64,000 bases of DNA from Streptomyces sclerotialus (GCF_040907265.1 NZ_JBFOHP010000002.1:3186501-3250500); one strand, 5' to 3'; positions 39,910 through 48,803 are shown, counted from the stretch's first letter. Numbers and translations: made by a program. Notes: generated by a model not told the origin, from the letters alone.

Positions 39910-41850
39910 ATGACGTCGACGCCTAGCGGCGCCCGGCAGGAACACCCGTACGACCCGTCCGCGACGACGCGCTTACGCCTGCCGCGCCAGTACCGCAGGC
40001 GCCCGCAGCAGGAAGCGCCGCTGCCGCGCTACGACTACGAGCACTACAGCCGGCTCGCCGGACCGCTGACCAGGCCCGAGCCCGGCAAACCGTACAAGGT
40101 CCGGTACCGCAGCCTCCTCGCCGACGAGCCGCACCGCTTACGCGCGGCCCTCTTACTCGGCGCGGCGCCGCTGGTCTCCCTCGGGCTCCTCGCCTGGCTG
40201 TTACAGCCCGCCCACTGGACCGAGCGGGACTATCCCCAGTTCGCCTTCCTTCCCGTCCTCGACGTCGTCATGCTCGTCTCGATCGGCCTGATCGAGTTCT
40301 TCCGCTGCATGAACGTCCTCTCCAACGCCCACGCCACGCTCGTCGCCCGTGATCCGATACCGGTCATACCCGAGAGCGGTACCCGCGTCGCCTTCCTCAC
40401 CTCCTTCGTGCCCGGCAAGGAACCGCTGGAGATGGTCACGAAGACGCTGGAGGCCGCGGTCCGCGTGCGCCACCGGGGCCTGCTGCACGTCTGGCTGCTG
40501 GACGAGGGCGACGACCCGGCCGTCAGAGAGGTCTGCGCGAGACTCGGGGTGCACCACTTCACCCGGCACGGCATACCGGAGTGGAACCGCGCGAAAGGCC
40601 CGCACCGCGCAAGAACCAAGCACGGCAACTACAACGCCTGGCTCCAGGCCCACGGCGACGACTACGACTTCTTCGCCTCCGTCGACACCGACCACGTGCC
40701 CCTGCCGAACTACCTGGAGCGGATGCTCGGCTACTTCCGCGACCCCGACGTCGGCTTCGTCATCGGCCCCCAGGTCTACGGGAACTACGACACCTTCGTC
40801 ACCAAGGCCGCCGAGTCGCAGCAGTTCCTCTTCCACGCGCTGATCCAGCGGGCCGGCAACCGCTACGGCGCCCCCATGTTCGTCGGCACCTCCAACGCCG
40901 TGCGCATCAAGGCCCTGAAGCAGATCGGCGGGCTGTACGACTCGATCACCGAGGACATGGCCACCGGCTTCGAGATGCACCGCCACCGCAACCCGGCCAC
41001 GGGCAGGAAGTGGCGCTCGGTCTACACCCCCGACGTGCTCGCCGTCGGCGAGGGCCCGACCGCCTGGACCGACTTCTTCACCCAGCAGCTGCGCTGGTCG
41101 CGCGGTACGTACGAGACGCTGCTCAAGCAGTTCTGGAAGGCGCCGTTCACGCTGTCCCCCGGCCGCCTCTTCAACTACACCATGATGGTCATCTTCTACC
41201 CGATGTCCGCGCTGAACTGGATCCTCGCCGCCCTCAGCTGCGCGCTCTTCCTCGGGCTCGGCGCCTCCGGCGTCCAGATCGACCCGGCCGTGTGGATGAT
41301 GCTCTACGGCAACGCCTCGGCGCTCCAGATCGGCCTGTACGTGTGGAACCGCCGGCACAACGTCTCCCCCCACGAGCCGGAGGGCTCCGGCGGGGTGGCC
41401 GGCATGCTGATGTCCGCGCTCTCCGCGCCGATCTACGCGCGCTCCCTCTTCGACGCGGCGCTGCGCCGCAAGAGCAAGTTCGTGGTGACCCCGAAGGGCG
41501 ACTCCTCCAGCCCCGACACCCTCTTCGGGACCTTCCGGGTGCACCTCTTCTTCCTCCTGGTCTTCGGCGGTTCGCTGATCGCCTCCTTCTTCTTCGGCCA
41601 CGCCCATCCGGCGATGATCGTCTGGGCCGTACTGGCGCTGCTGGTCTGCTGCACGCCGATCGCCGTCTGGCGCTGGACCATGCGCCGGGACGCGCGGCCC
41701 GCCGGGGACGACGCCAAGGCTCCTGAAGCGGCCGGGGCTCCCGAAGCGGCCGGGACCGGAGCCGCCGAGGCCGGAGCCGCCGAGGCCGGGACCGCCGAAG
41801 ACCAGATCGCGCAGACCGTGCAGATTCCCGTGGGGGGAACCAACCGATGA
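39910..41850 (+). CDS. cslA: Cellulose synthase-like glycosyltransferase (hyphal tip glucan)
   Basis: A 646-residue GT2 membrane synthase. Catalytic residues are in the soluble domain: VWLLDEGDD near 195, DTD (Asp259, Asp261) in FFASVDTDHVP, the TED motif in ITEDMATGFEMH, and the QQLRWSRGTYE (QxxRW) glucan-gating motif. Membrane helices flank it (RAALLLGAAPLVSLGLLAWLL, and several after residue 420). CslA makes the tip glucan needed for aerial growth with GlxA. Leucine codons 22, 77, 82 and 98 are TTA. Start ATG 39910 is used because an upstream in-frame extension has no family match. The stop overlaps glxA as ATGA. The C-terminal tail is an EAAGA-type low-complexity repeat. Confidence 0.95.
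   Translation: MTSTPSGARQEHPYDPSATTRLRLPRQYRRRPQQEAPLPRYDYEHYSRLAGPLTRPEPGKPYKVRYRSLLADEPHRLRAALLLGAAPLVSLGLLAWLLQPAHWTERDYPQFAFLPVLDVVMLVSIGLIEFFRCMNVLSNAHATLVARDPIPVIPESGTRVAFLTSFVPGKEPLEMVTKTLEAAVRVRHRGLLHVWLLDEGDDPAVREVCARLGVHHFTRHGIPEWNRAKGPHRARTKHGNYNAWLQAHGDDYDFFASVDTDHVPLPNYLERMLGYFRDPDVGFVIGPQVYGNYDTFVTKAAESQQFLFHALIQRAGNRYGAPMFVGTSNAVRIKALKQIGGLYDSITEDMATGFEMHRHRNPATGRKWRSVYTPDVLAVGEGPTAWTDFFTQQLRWSRGTYETLLKQFWKAPFTLSPGRLFNYTMMVIFYPMSALNWILAALSCALFLGLGASGVQIDPAVWMMLYGNASALQIGLYVWNRRHNVSPHEPEGSGGVAGMLMSALSAPIYARSLFDAALRRKSKFVVTPKGDSSSPDTLFGTFRVHLFFLLVFGGSLIASFFFGHAHPAMIVWAVLALLVCCTPIAVWRWTMRRDARPAGDDAKAPEAAGAPEAAGTGAAEAGAAEAGTAEDQIAQTVQIPVGGTNR
39973..40203 (+). promoter_or_regulatory. 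Four TTA codons in the 5' third of cslA
   Basis: In-frame TTA codons occur at 39973, 40138, 40153 and 40201 (codons 22, 77, 82 and 98). The frame was checked from ATG 39910. Each requires the bldA leucyl tRNA, so cslA translation should be strongly development-dependent and glxA may be affected through translational coupling. Confidence 0.93.
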
Positions 41851-43799
41851 GATACCGACCGAGCCGCCGCACCCGCCGATTGGGCATAGGTGCGGTGGTG
41901 GTGATCGCCCTGGCCGCGATGAACGGCCCGGCGGTGTACGGCTTCGCCTCCGAGCAGTACCACTCGTACAAGATCAACCAGCCGGAGTACAAGCAGCAGA
42001 ACGGCCACTGGGACGTGGTGGACGTCCCCGACCGGTACCGGATCAACACCATCCACGCGGCCCTGCTGCACACCGGCAAGGTCCTGCTGGTCGCCGGCTC
42101 CGGCAACAACGCGGCGAACTTCAAGGCCAAGTCCTTCCGCACGGTCCTGTGGGACCCGGCGAAGAACACCTTCAAGAACATCGACACGCCCACCGACCTG
42201 TTCTGCTCCGGCCACACCCAGCTCCCGGACGGCAAGCTGCTGGTCGCGGGCGGCACCCAGCGCTACGAGACCCTCAAGGGCGATGTGAAGAAGGCCGGCG
42301 GCCTGATGATCGTCTACAACGAGGACCCGGACGGCCCGAAGACCTTCCCCGCCGGCACGCTCTTCACCGGCAAGAAGAACGGCAAGACCTTCGTCTCCAA
42401 GGACCCGGTCGTGGTGCCGCGGGCGAAGAAGATCAAGGACAAGGTCACCGGGAAGGTCCGCGTCGAGCACAGCGAGGGCCGGGTCTACGTCGAGGCGCGC
42501 GAGGAGGGCCGCGCGCATGCCACCGGCGCCCAGGACAACTACCGCATCCACGGCCTGACCGGCGCGGACGCCCGGAACTTCTACGGCATCGCACAGAAGC
42601 TGTCGTTCGACAAGAAGGACTTCCAGGGGATCAAGGACACCTTCGAGTTCGACCCGGTCGCCGAGCGCTACCTCCGCGTCGACCCGATGAACGAGGCCCG
42701 CTGGTATCCGACGCTGACCTCCATGGAGGACGGCAAGGTCCTCTCGGTCTCCGGGCTGGACGAGATCGGCCAGGTCGTCCCGGGCAAGAACGAGCTGTAC
42801 GACCCGAAGACCAAGAAGTGGACGTACCTGCCGAAGCAACGCTTCTTCCCCACCTACCCGGCGCTCTTCCTCTCCGGCAAGGGCCAGGTCTTCTACACCG
42901 GCTCGAACGCCGGGTACGGCCCGGACAACAAGGGCCGCACGCCCGGGATCTGGGACCTCAGGAGCAACACGTTCCGGAAGGTCCCCGGGATGAGTGATCC
43001 GGACATCCTGGAGACGTCGATGTCCGTGCTGCTGCCGCCGGCGCAGGACCAGCGGTACATGGTCCTGGGCGGCGGCGGGGTCGGCGAGGACCCGCGCGCC
43101 ACGGACAGGACCCGGATCGTGGACCTCACCGACCCGAAGCCCCGCTTCCGTGACGGTCCCGACCTGTACGCGAAGGCCCGCTATCCGAGCAGCGTGATCA
43201 TGCCGGACGACACCGTGCTGACCACCAACGGCTCCGGCGACTACCGCGGCCGCAGCGACTCCAACATCCTCAAGGCCGAGCTGTACGACCCGGCGAAGAA
43301 CACCTCTCGCCGCGTCGCCGACCCCCTGGTCGGCCGGAACTACCACTCCGGCGCGCTGCTGCTCCCCGACGGCCGGGTGATGACCTTCGGCTCCGACTCG
43401 CTCTTCGCCGACAAGGACAACACCAGGCCGGGCGTCTTCCAGCAGCAGATCGACCTCTACACCCCGCCGTATCTCTTCCGCGGCTCCCGCCCCGGCCTGA
43501 AGGCCGCGGGCGCCACGACCGTGCGGCTGGGCGGCAAGGCGACGTTCACGTCGGCGCACAGCGGGTCCGTGAAGAAGCTGCGGCTGATCAGGCCCGGTTC
43601 GTTCACCCACGTCACCAACGTCGAACAGCGCTCCATCGCGCTGGACTTCACCACGAAGGGCGACACGGTGACCGCGACCCTGCCCAAGGACCCGTCGCTG
43701 GTCCCGCCCGGCTGGTACATGGTCATGGCCGTCGACGACGAGGGCACGCCCTCGAAGGCGGTGTGGCTGAAGGTGCCCGCCGCCGAGGAGCGCGGCTGA
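41847..43799 (+). CDS. glxA: Mononuclear copper radical oxidase GlxA
   Basis: A 650-residue galactose-oxidase-like enzyme. One N-terminal membrane helix (LGIGAVVVIALAAMNGPAVYGF) anchors it outside the membrane. Seven-bladed kelch-type repeats follow (LWDPAKNTF, ELYDPKTKKW, PSSVIMPDDTVLTTNGSGDYRG). Cys120 in TDLFCSGHTQLPDG is the partner of the cross-linked tyrosine that forms the radical cofactor. The C-terminal all-beta domain (DSLFADKDNTRPGVFQQQIDLYTPPYLFRGSRPG) is typical of the family. GlxA modifies the glucan made by CslA at hyphal tips and depends on copper. The ATGA overlap with cslA suggests coupled translation. Confidence 0.95.
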   Translation: MRYRPSRRTRRLGIGAVVVIALAAMNGPAVYGFASEQYHSYKINQPEYKQQNGHWDVVDVPDRYRINTIHAALLHTGKVLLVAGSGNNAANFKAKSFRTVLWDPAKNTFKNIDTPTDLFCSGHTQLPDGKLLVAGGTQRYETLKGDVKKAGGLMIVYNEDPDGPKTFPAGTLFTGKKNGKTFVSKDPVVVPRAKKIKDKVTGKVRVEHSEGRVYVEAREEGRAHATGAQDNYRIHGLTGADARNFYGIAQKLSFDKKDFQGIKDTFEFDPVAERYLRVDPMNEARWYPTLTSMEDGKVLSVSGLDEIGQVVPGKNELYDPKTKKWTYLPKQRFFPTYPALFLSGKGQVFYTGSNAGYGPDNKGRTPGIWDLRSNTFRKVPGMSDPDILETSMSVLLPPAQDQRYMVLGGGGVGEDPRATDRTRIVDLTDPKPRFRDGPDLYAKARYPSSVIMPDDTVLTTNGSGDYRGRSDSNILKAELYDPAKNTSRRVADPLVGRNYHSGALLLPDGRVMTFGSDSLFADKDNTRPGVFQQQIDLYTPPYLFRGSRPGLKAAGATTVRLGGKATFTSAHSGSVKKLRLIRPGSFTHVTNVEQRSIALDFTTKGDTVTATLPKDPSLVPPGWYMVMAVDDEGTPSKAVWLKVPAAEERG

Positions 43800-43809
43800 C
43801 CGACGCGTA

Positions 43810-43851
43810 CGCGAGGAGGGGGCGCCCCGCCTGGGGCGCCCCCTCCTCGCG
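43810..43851. terminator. Bidirectional terminator between glxA and cslZ
   Basis: A perfect 19-bp stem (CGCGAGGAGGGGGCGCCCC and its complement) with a four-base loop. It lies between the two convergent genes. Confidence 0.9.
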
Positions 43852-43865
43852 TCACTGCCCGCCGG

Positions 43866-44930
43866 TCACTGCTTGCTGTTGCGGGCCAGCTCCAGTGCGT
43901 AGGTGGTCCACCACTTGCCCGCCTGCGGACCGCCCTTGCACGTACCGTCCGACTCCCCGGGACGCTTGATCCAGAGGTAGGCGTCCACCAGCCCGTCACC
44001 GGTCTTCGTGGTCGGCGGCTCGCCCAGCGCCCGGCCCTGCGGGTTGCACCAGTTCTCCGGGTCGTCGCCGCCCGGTGCCGGGCCGTTGCCGTTCCGGCTG
44101 GTGTCGATGACGAAGTGCTTGCCGCCCACCATCGCGGAGAGCTGCCGGCCGTACTTCTCGTTCTCCGCCGTGGTCTGGTAGTTGGAGATGTTCAGCGCGA
44201 AGCCGTCGGCCCGCTCGATGCCGGCCCGCTTCAGGGGCTCCACCATCCGCCCCGGGTCCTTGATCCAGTGCGGGTTGCCCGCGTCGAGGTAGACCTTGGT
44301 GCGCGGCAGCGCCTTGAGCTTGCCGACGGCCTCGGTCAGCAGCGCGTACCGCTCCTCGTGGAACTCCTCCGGCGTGCACTTGTCCTCGATGTGCGGCAGC
44401 GCGTCCGGCTCCAGGATCACCGTCGTCGCACGGTCACCGATGCCCTTGACCACCCCGTCCAGCCAGGCACGGTAGGCGTTGCCGTCGGCGGCACCGCCCT
44501 TGGAGTAGCTGCCGCAGTCGCGGTGCGGGATGTTGTAGAGCACCAGCAGCGCGTCGCGGTCCGCCTTGGCGGCCGCCTCGGTGAAGCCGCGGGCCTCGCC
44601 CTGCGGGTCGTCGACGCCGATCCACTCGGCGACGGGCTGCGCCGCGATGCGGCTGATCAGCTCGGCGTCGTCCTGCTTGCCGTCCTTGCGGTACGCGGCG
44701 GCCTGCCGGGCGGCCTTGCCGTCCGGGTTGACCCAGTACGGCACCGTGGCCTTGGGCCGCTGGCCCGGCGGTCCCGCACCTTCGTCGGGCCCGTCGGACG
44801 AGGAACATCCGGCCAGGGCCCCGGCCGTCAGCAGCAGTGCTGCCAGCGCCGGTACCGAAACGCCTGGCCCGCGGTGGTCACCGCGGCGTCCGCTCGAAGT
44901 TCCCCCGGACCCGGGTACAACGCCGTACAT
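43866..44930 (-). CDS. cslZ: GH6 endoglucanase-like lipoprotein (CslZ)
   Basis: A 354-residue GH6 hydrolase. The N-terminus has a lipoprotein signal ending LAGC (ALLLTAGALAGCSSSDG), so it is likely tethered outside the membrane. The GH6 barrel shows LLVLYNIPHRDCGSYSKGG, ATTVILEPDALPHIEDKC (active-site Asp), KVYLDAGNPHW, and VIDTSRNGNGP with DAYLWIKRPGESDG at the end. ATG 44930 follows GGGGGAGTGG. With cslA and glxA it likely trims the tip glucan. It is convergent with glxA, and its 345-bp upstream region has its own promoter. Confidence 0.93.
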   Translation of the reverse strand: MYGVVPGSGGTSSGRRGDHRGPGVSVPALAALLLTAGALAGCSSSDGPDEGAGPPGQRPKATVPYWVNPDGKAARQAAAYRKDGKQDDAELISRIAAQPVAEWIGVDDPQGEARGFTEAAAKADRDALLVLYNIPHRDCGSYSKGGAADGNAYRAWLDGVVKGIGDRATTVILEPDALPHIEDKCTPEEFHEERYALLTEAVGKLKALPRTKVYLDAGNPHWIKDPGRMVEPLKRAGIERADGFALNISNYQTTAENEKYGRQLSAMVGGKHFVIDTSRNGNGPAPGGDDPENWCNPQGRALGEPPTTKTGDGLVDAYLWIKRPGESDGTCKGGPQAGKWWTTYALELARNSKQ

Positions 44931-45275
44931 CCACTCCCCCCTCGGAGCACGGAACTTGGCCGGTCGCAGCAATCCTGGCACACCTGTGTGCACCGGCGAC
45001 GGCGAGTGGGCAACCTGTTACGGTCCGCTTCCTACGCCCCCTGTACGGGGGCCGTGCGGGAGTTCTAGAGTGTGGTTCTGGCCCCGGCCCCCGGCCTGGA
45101 ACGCGCGCTTGATGGCGCCTCCCGTCGGCGGCAGGGCAACTCCCGCAGTCCTGAATCGCGACGGTCGAGGACCGGTCGGCCGGTGGTTCAGGGGGAGCGA
45201 ACCGCCGGCCGGGCCGGGCGATCCGCTTCCGCTCTCCTTCTCGCGCAACGTCCACATCTCCTCAGGGACATCTCC
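44931..45275. other. Intergenic region upstream of cslZ
   Basis: 345 bp holding the cslZ promoter and the 3' end of the sortase-like transcript. A GCCCCC/GGGGGC short palindrome lies near 45037-45053. No gene or known operator is evident. Confidence 0.5.
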
Positions 45276-45911
45276 TCAGGGACCGCTGACGGCGGTCAGG
45301 TAGGCGGCGACCACGGTGCGCGGCCGGTCGTCGGTGACGAGCCGGAGTTCGGCGCGGCCGCGTTCGTGCGGGGCCTCGATCCGCCGCGCTCCGGAGGGGC
45401 CGGCCGGGTGAACCGTCACGTCCTCGACGGTGAACTCCGCGATGCTGCCGTCCGACCGGGCGACCCGTACGGTCTCTCCCGCATGGACCTCGGCCAGCCC
45501 GGCGAAGGCGCCACGCGCGGGCCCGGTGCCGCCGCGCCCGGTCAGCACCGCCACGCCCGGCCGTCCCGGCTGCGGTCCCGACGCGTCCCAGACCACGTCG
45601 CCCTGCTCACGGTCCGGCGGCACCACGCGCCGGGTGCCCGGGCCGCTCGGGACCACGTCCGCGTGTGCCATGCCCAGCGCGCCGATGCCGACGGCGGTGG
45701 GCCGGGCGGCGGGCAGCGGGGCGAGCGCGCGGGGAAGTTCCTGGAGCAGCGGGCGGCCCACCGCGGCGACGTCGCCGGTGGTGGCGGACGGCAGCTGTCC
45801 GTCGGCCGGGCCGCGTCCCCAGACCCACAGCCCGAGCAGCAGCACCGCCCAGATCACGCCGGTCAGCAGCCGGCTGTATCCGCCGGCGGCGGCGAGGTGC
45901 TCATTCGGCAT
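45276..45911 (-). CDS. Class F sortase homologue lacking catalytic residues
   Basis: A 211-residue membrane protein. A membrane helix (LLTGVIWAVLLLGLWVWG) near residues 15-32 is followed by a sortase-like beta-barrel (RPGVAVLTG, VHAGETVRVARSDGSIAEFTVEDVTVHP, RGRAELRLVTD). In class F sortases the strand normally carries TGH and the later strand TC. Here they read TGR (Arg126) and TD (Asp194), so both catalytic His and Cys are missing and transpeptidase activity is unlikely. ATG 45911 overlaps the stop of the upstream small gene. The fold call rests on motif order and the inactive-enzyme statement on the two substitutions. Confidence 0.82.
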   Translation of the reverse strand: MPNEHLAAAGGYSRLLTGVIWAVLLLGLWVWGRGPADGQLPSATTGDVAAVGRPLLQELPRALAPLPAARPTAVGIGALGMAHADVVPSGPGTRRVVPPDREQGDVVWDASGPQPGRPGVAVLTGRGGTGPARGAFAGLAEVHAGETVRVARSDGSIAEFTVEDVTVHPAGPSGARRIEAPHERGRAELRLVTDDRPRTVVAAYLTAVSGP

Positions 45912-46221
45912 CACCGCCACCCCGCTTCCGCAGCACGTGCACGACGCGGCCGATCACGACGAGGGCCACGCCGCCGGCCACGACGAGCCCGGCCGAGCGG
46001 CCCGAGTTCATTCCGCCCTCGGACTTCCGGCCGGCCGTCGGCTGAGCGTGCACGGCGGTCACCGGCGCCGTGGGCGCCGCGGCGCGTGCCGCCACCTCCG
46101 CGGTGGCGGCGGCCGGGCCGGGCGCGCCGTCCGGGCGGCCCGCCGGTTGCGCGGTGCCGGCGAGGACCACGCAGGCGGTGAAGGCCGTGCACGTACAGAC
46201 GGTGAACCGTGGTGGACTCAT
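45901..46221 (-). CDS. Small surface protein with C-terminal anchor, sortase-partner-like
   Basis: A 106-residue protein. N-terminal signal (RFTVCTCTAFTACVVLAGTA), Ala/Pro/Thr-rich middle, then a C-terminal hydrophobic helix (AGLVVAGGVALVVIGRVVHVL) followed by RKRGGGDAE. This looks like a sorting signal but no LPXTG-type motif precedes the helix. The start ATG 46221 is fixed by a near-perfect AGGAGGTG five bases upstream. The stop overlaps the sortase-like start, so the two are co-translated. The function is not known. Confidence 0.8.
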   Translation of the reverse strand: MSPPRFTVCTCTAFTACVVLAGTAQPAGRPDGAPGPAAATAEVAARAAAPTAPVTAVHAQPTAGRKSEGGMNSGRSAGLVVAGGVALVVIGRVVHVLRKRGGGDAE

Positions 46222-46343
46222 GTGCACCTCCTCCGGATATCTCCGAAGGTCCGCCCGGCGGGCCCGGCCCGCATCCGGAGCGGCCCGGGTCCTGCGCCGT
46301 CGGGGTGAGCCCGGTCTTCCGTACGGGTGGCCGGGGCCGGCGG

Positions 46344-47123
46344 CTACACGAGCTGGACGAGGTCGGCGATGGAGTCCACGACGTGCGACGGCTTGAAGGG
46401 GTGCTTGTCGATGTCGCCGGGCCCGGTCAGGCCGGTGAGCACGAGGAAGGTCTCCATCCCGGCCTCCAGGCCGGCCAGCACGTCGGTGTCCATCCGGTCG
46501 CCGATCATGGCGGAGGTCTCGGAGTGCGCGCCGATGGCGTTCAGGCCGTGCCGCATCATCAGCGGGTTGGGCTTGCCGACGAAGTACGGCGCCCGGCCGG
46601 TGGCCTTCGTGATGAGCGCGGCCACCGAGCCGGTCGCGGGCAGCGGGCCCTCGTTGGAGGGGCCGGTCTCGTCGGGGTTGGTGGCGATGAAGGCGGCGCC
46701 GTTGTTGATGAGCCGGATGGCCTTGGTGATCGCCTCGAAGCTGTAGGTGCGGGTCTCGCCGAGGACGACGTAGTCCGGCGAGTGGTCGGTGAGGATGTAG
46801 CCGATGTCGTGCAGGGCTGTGGTGAGCCCGGCCTCGCCGATCACGTACGCGGTGCCGTTCGGCCGCTGGCTGTCCATGAACTTCGCGGTGGCCAGCGCCG
46901 AGGTCCAGATCGACTCGTACGGCACTTCGAGGCCGATGCGGGAGAGCCGGGCCTGCAGGTCGCGGGGGGTGTAGATGGAGTTGTTGGTGAGCACGAGGAA
47001 GGGTTTGCCCGACTCCCGCAGCCGTTTGATGAAGGCGTCGGCGCCGGGGACCGGCACACCTTCGTGCATCAGCACACCGTCCATGTCGGTGAGCCATGAC
47101 TCGATCGGCTTGCGCTCTGCCAC
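46344..47123 (-). CDS. HAD-superfamily phosphatase, NagD-like
   Basis: A 259-residue HAD hydrolase of the NagD/class IIA type. Motif I is WLTDMDGVLMH with nucleophile Asp13 and Asp15, motif II is LTNNSIYTP, then the cap domain with YVIGEAGL, YVVLGETRTY and PDETGPSNEGPLPATGSV. Motif III Lys is in YFVGKPNPLMM and motif IV in MIGDRMDTDVLAGLEAGM. GTG 47123 is used because AGGAG lies eight bases upstream. Substrates of NagD relatives include small sugar or nucleotide monophosphates; the real one here is unknown. It sits alone, head to tail with the exported phosphodiesterase. Confidence 0.9.
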   Translation of the reverse strand: MAERKPIESWLTDMDGVLMHEGVPVPGADAFIKRLRESGKPFLVLTNNSIYTPRDLQARLSRIGLEVPYESIWTSALATAKFMDSQRPNGTAYVIGEAGLTTALHDIGYILTDHSPDYVVLGETRTYSFEAITKAIRLINNGAAFIATNPDETGPSNEGPLPATGSVAALITKATGRAPYFVGKPNPLMMRHGLNAIGAHSETSAMIGDRMDTDVLAGLEAGMETFLVLTGLTGPGDIDKHPFKPSHVVDSIADLVQLV

Positions 47124-47230
47124 TGCCGGACTCCTGCCGTACGGGGAACTGCTGCCTGACTGCCGAGGGCGCCGGCCGTTGTCGCACGTCTCACGCGAAA
47201 CGTACGTACGACCGACGCCCACAGCCTAAG

Positions 47231-48736
47231 TCAGCCGGACGTGACCTTGACCCCGTCGACCGCCCAGTACCAGTTGTTGCCTCCGGTGTAGCGGAAGCGG
47301 ACCCGTACGGTCCGCGCGCCGGAGGGCACGTCCAGGGCGATGGCCTCGGCCCGGGCGACGGCGTCCGCGGTGCAGGTGCGGACGACGGCCGGGGCGCCGT
47401 CGTCGTACGAGACCAGCACCTCGGCCCGCTGCGAGCCCTCCTGGAGGTAGTGGGAGGAGAAGGCGAGGGTGGCCCGCGCGCCGCCGCTGACCGGCCAGGC
47501 CGGGCTGACCAGCGTGGAGTCGAAGGTGCCGGTGGTGGCCGCGTCGGACCACTCGTCGCCGTCGGCGACCGCGAAGACGCCGCGCGCCCGGACGTTGGAC
47601 TCGCGCTGCTGGCCGGGGGCGGCCTTGGTCCAGAACTCGTCGGTGGTGAAGGACCAGCCACGCCACTCGGTGATCCCGCCGCCGCCCATCGCGGAGTTGT
47701 CGACGGACCAGCCGGGCGGCGGGGTGCGGGTGAAGCCGAGTACACCGGCGCCGACGCCGGTCTCGTCGACGGGTCCGGTCAGCTTCGGCCGCAGCACGTC
47801 GAAGTCGTCGGCGACGGAGGCCTGCAGGGGGCGGCCGTCCAGCTGCCAGGCGGGGGCGGGGGTGACGCCGAGGTGGCGCAGGGCGGTGGCGGCCACGTCG
47901 ACGAGCCGTACGTCCTCGCGGACCGTGCGGGCCGGCAGCCCGCCGCCGGAGGCCAGGACGAAGGTCTGCCGCTCGCCCCAGCTGTTCCCACCGTGGCCGC
48001 CGGCGTCGGTGTGGCCGTGGTCGGCGCTGATCAGGACCAGCCAGTCCTCGGTGGCGTACGCGGCACGGGACTTCACGGCCGTGAGCATCTCGCCGACCTG
48101 GGCGTCCGCGGTGCGGAGCGCGTCCAGGTACGCCTGGCTCGCGGCGCCGGACGCGTGGCCGGCGTGGTCGACGTTGTCGAGCTGGACGAAGACCGCGTCC
48201 GGGTTTCCGTCCTTCAGCTGGGCGACGGCCCGGGCCGTGGTGCCCTTGTCGTACTCCGCCGACGGGGTCGCGACGCGGGTGTCGACCTCGGCGGAGAGGA
48301 TCCGCTCGGTGATCGGTGCCCAGGAGGCGACGGCGTACGTGCGCAGGGCGGCGCGTGCGCGTTCGGCGCGGGTGAGGAAGTCGGGGTAACTGCCGTAGTC
48401 CGCGCCGGTGAAGCTGTTGTCCTGGACGCCGTGCTTGTCGGGCCAGACGCCGGTGAGCAGCGTCGACCAGCCGGGCGCCGACTCGGTGCGGGCCATCGGG
48501 CTCGCGTAGAGGCTGGTGGGTGCGGTGATCCCGGCGGCCATGAGGGAGTCGAGGACAGGGGTGTCGGCGTCCCGTACGCGGTCCAGCCGGCCGGCCCCGT
48601 CCAGGCCGATGACCAGGACCTTGGGGGTGCGGGCCGCGGCACCGGCGACGGCGGCGAGCGGCCCGGCGGCCAGCGCGGCGCCGGCCAGCCCTGCGGTGGC
48701 GCCGATGAGCAGGGATCGTCTGCTGAGCTCGGACAA
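47231..48736 (-). CDS. Tat-exported alkaline-phosphatase-superfamily phosphodiesterase
   Basis: A 501-residue exported enzyme. A twin-arginine signal (SELSRRSLLIGATAGLAGAALAA) precedes the alkaline-phosphatase-type core. Metal and active-site residues are in VLVIGLDGAG (Asp46), TESAPGWSTLLTGVWPDKHG (Thr or Ser nucleophile), LDNVDHAGHASG and ISADHGHTDAGGHGG. The last 140 residues form an additional beta-rich domain (AVDGVKVTSG end) resembling a carbohydrate-binding or laminin-like module. Folded export by Tat fits a metalloenzyme. The 150-bp upstream gap holds an operator-like motif shared with the phosphonate operon, suggesting co-regulation. The substrate may be a phosphodiester or phosphonate-type lipid headgroup. 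Confidence 0.88.
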   Translation of the reverse strand: MSELSRRSLLIGATAGLAGAALAAGPLAAVAGAAARTPKVLVIGLDGAGRLDRVRDADTPVLDSLMAAGITAPTSLYASPMARTESAPGWSTLLTGVWPDKHGVQDNSFTGADYGSYPDFLTRAERARAALRTYAVASWAPITERILSAEVDTRVATPSAEYDKGTTARAVAQLKDGNPDAVFVQLDNVDHAGHASGAASQAYLDALRTADAQVGEMLTAVKSRAAYATEDWLVLISADHGHTDAGGHGGNSWGERQTFVLASGGGLPARTVREDVRLVDVAATALRHLGVTPAPAWQLDGRPLQASVADDFDVLRPKLTGPVDETGVGAGVLGFTRTPPPGWSVDNSAMGGGGITEWRGWSFTTDEFWTKAAPGQQRESNVRARGVFAVADGDEWSDAATTGTFDSTLVSPAWPVSGGARATLAFSSHYLQEGSQRAEVLVSYDDGAPAVVRTCTADAVARAEAIALDVPSGARTVRVRFRYTGGNNWYWAVDGVKVTSG

Positions 48737-48803
48737 GGTGGTCCTCCGTGGGGTGTGAGGGTGCCCGGCACGACCCGACGCCCCTGTGGGGACAGGGGCA
48801 TCG

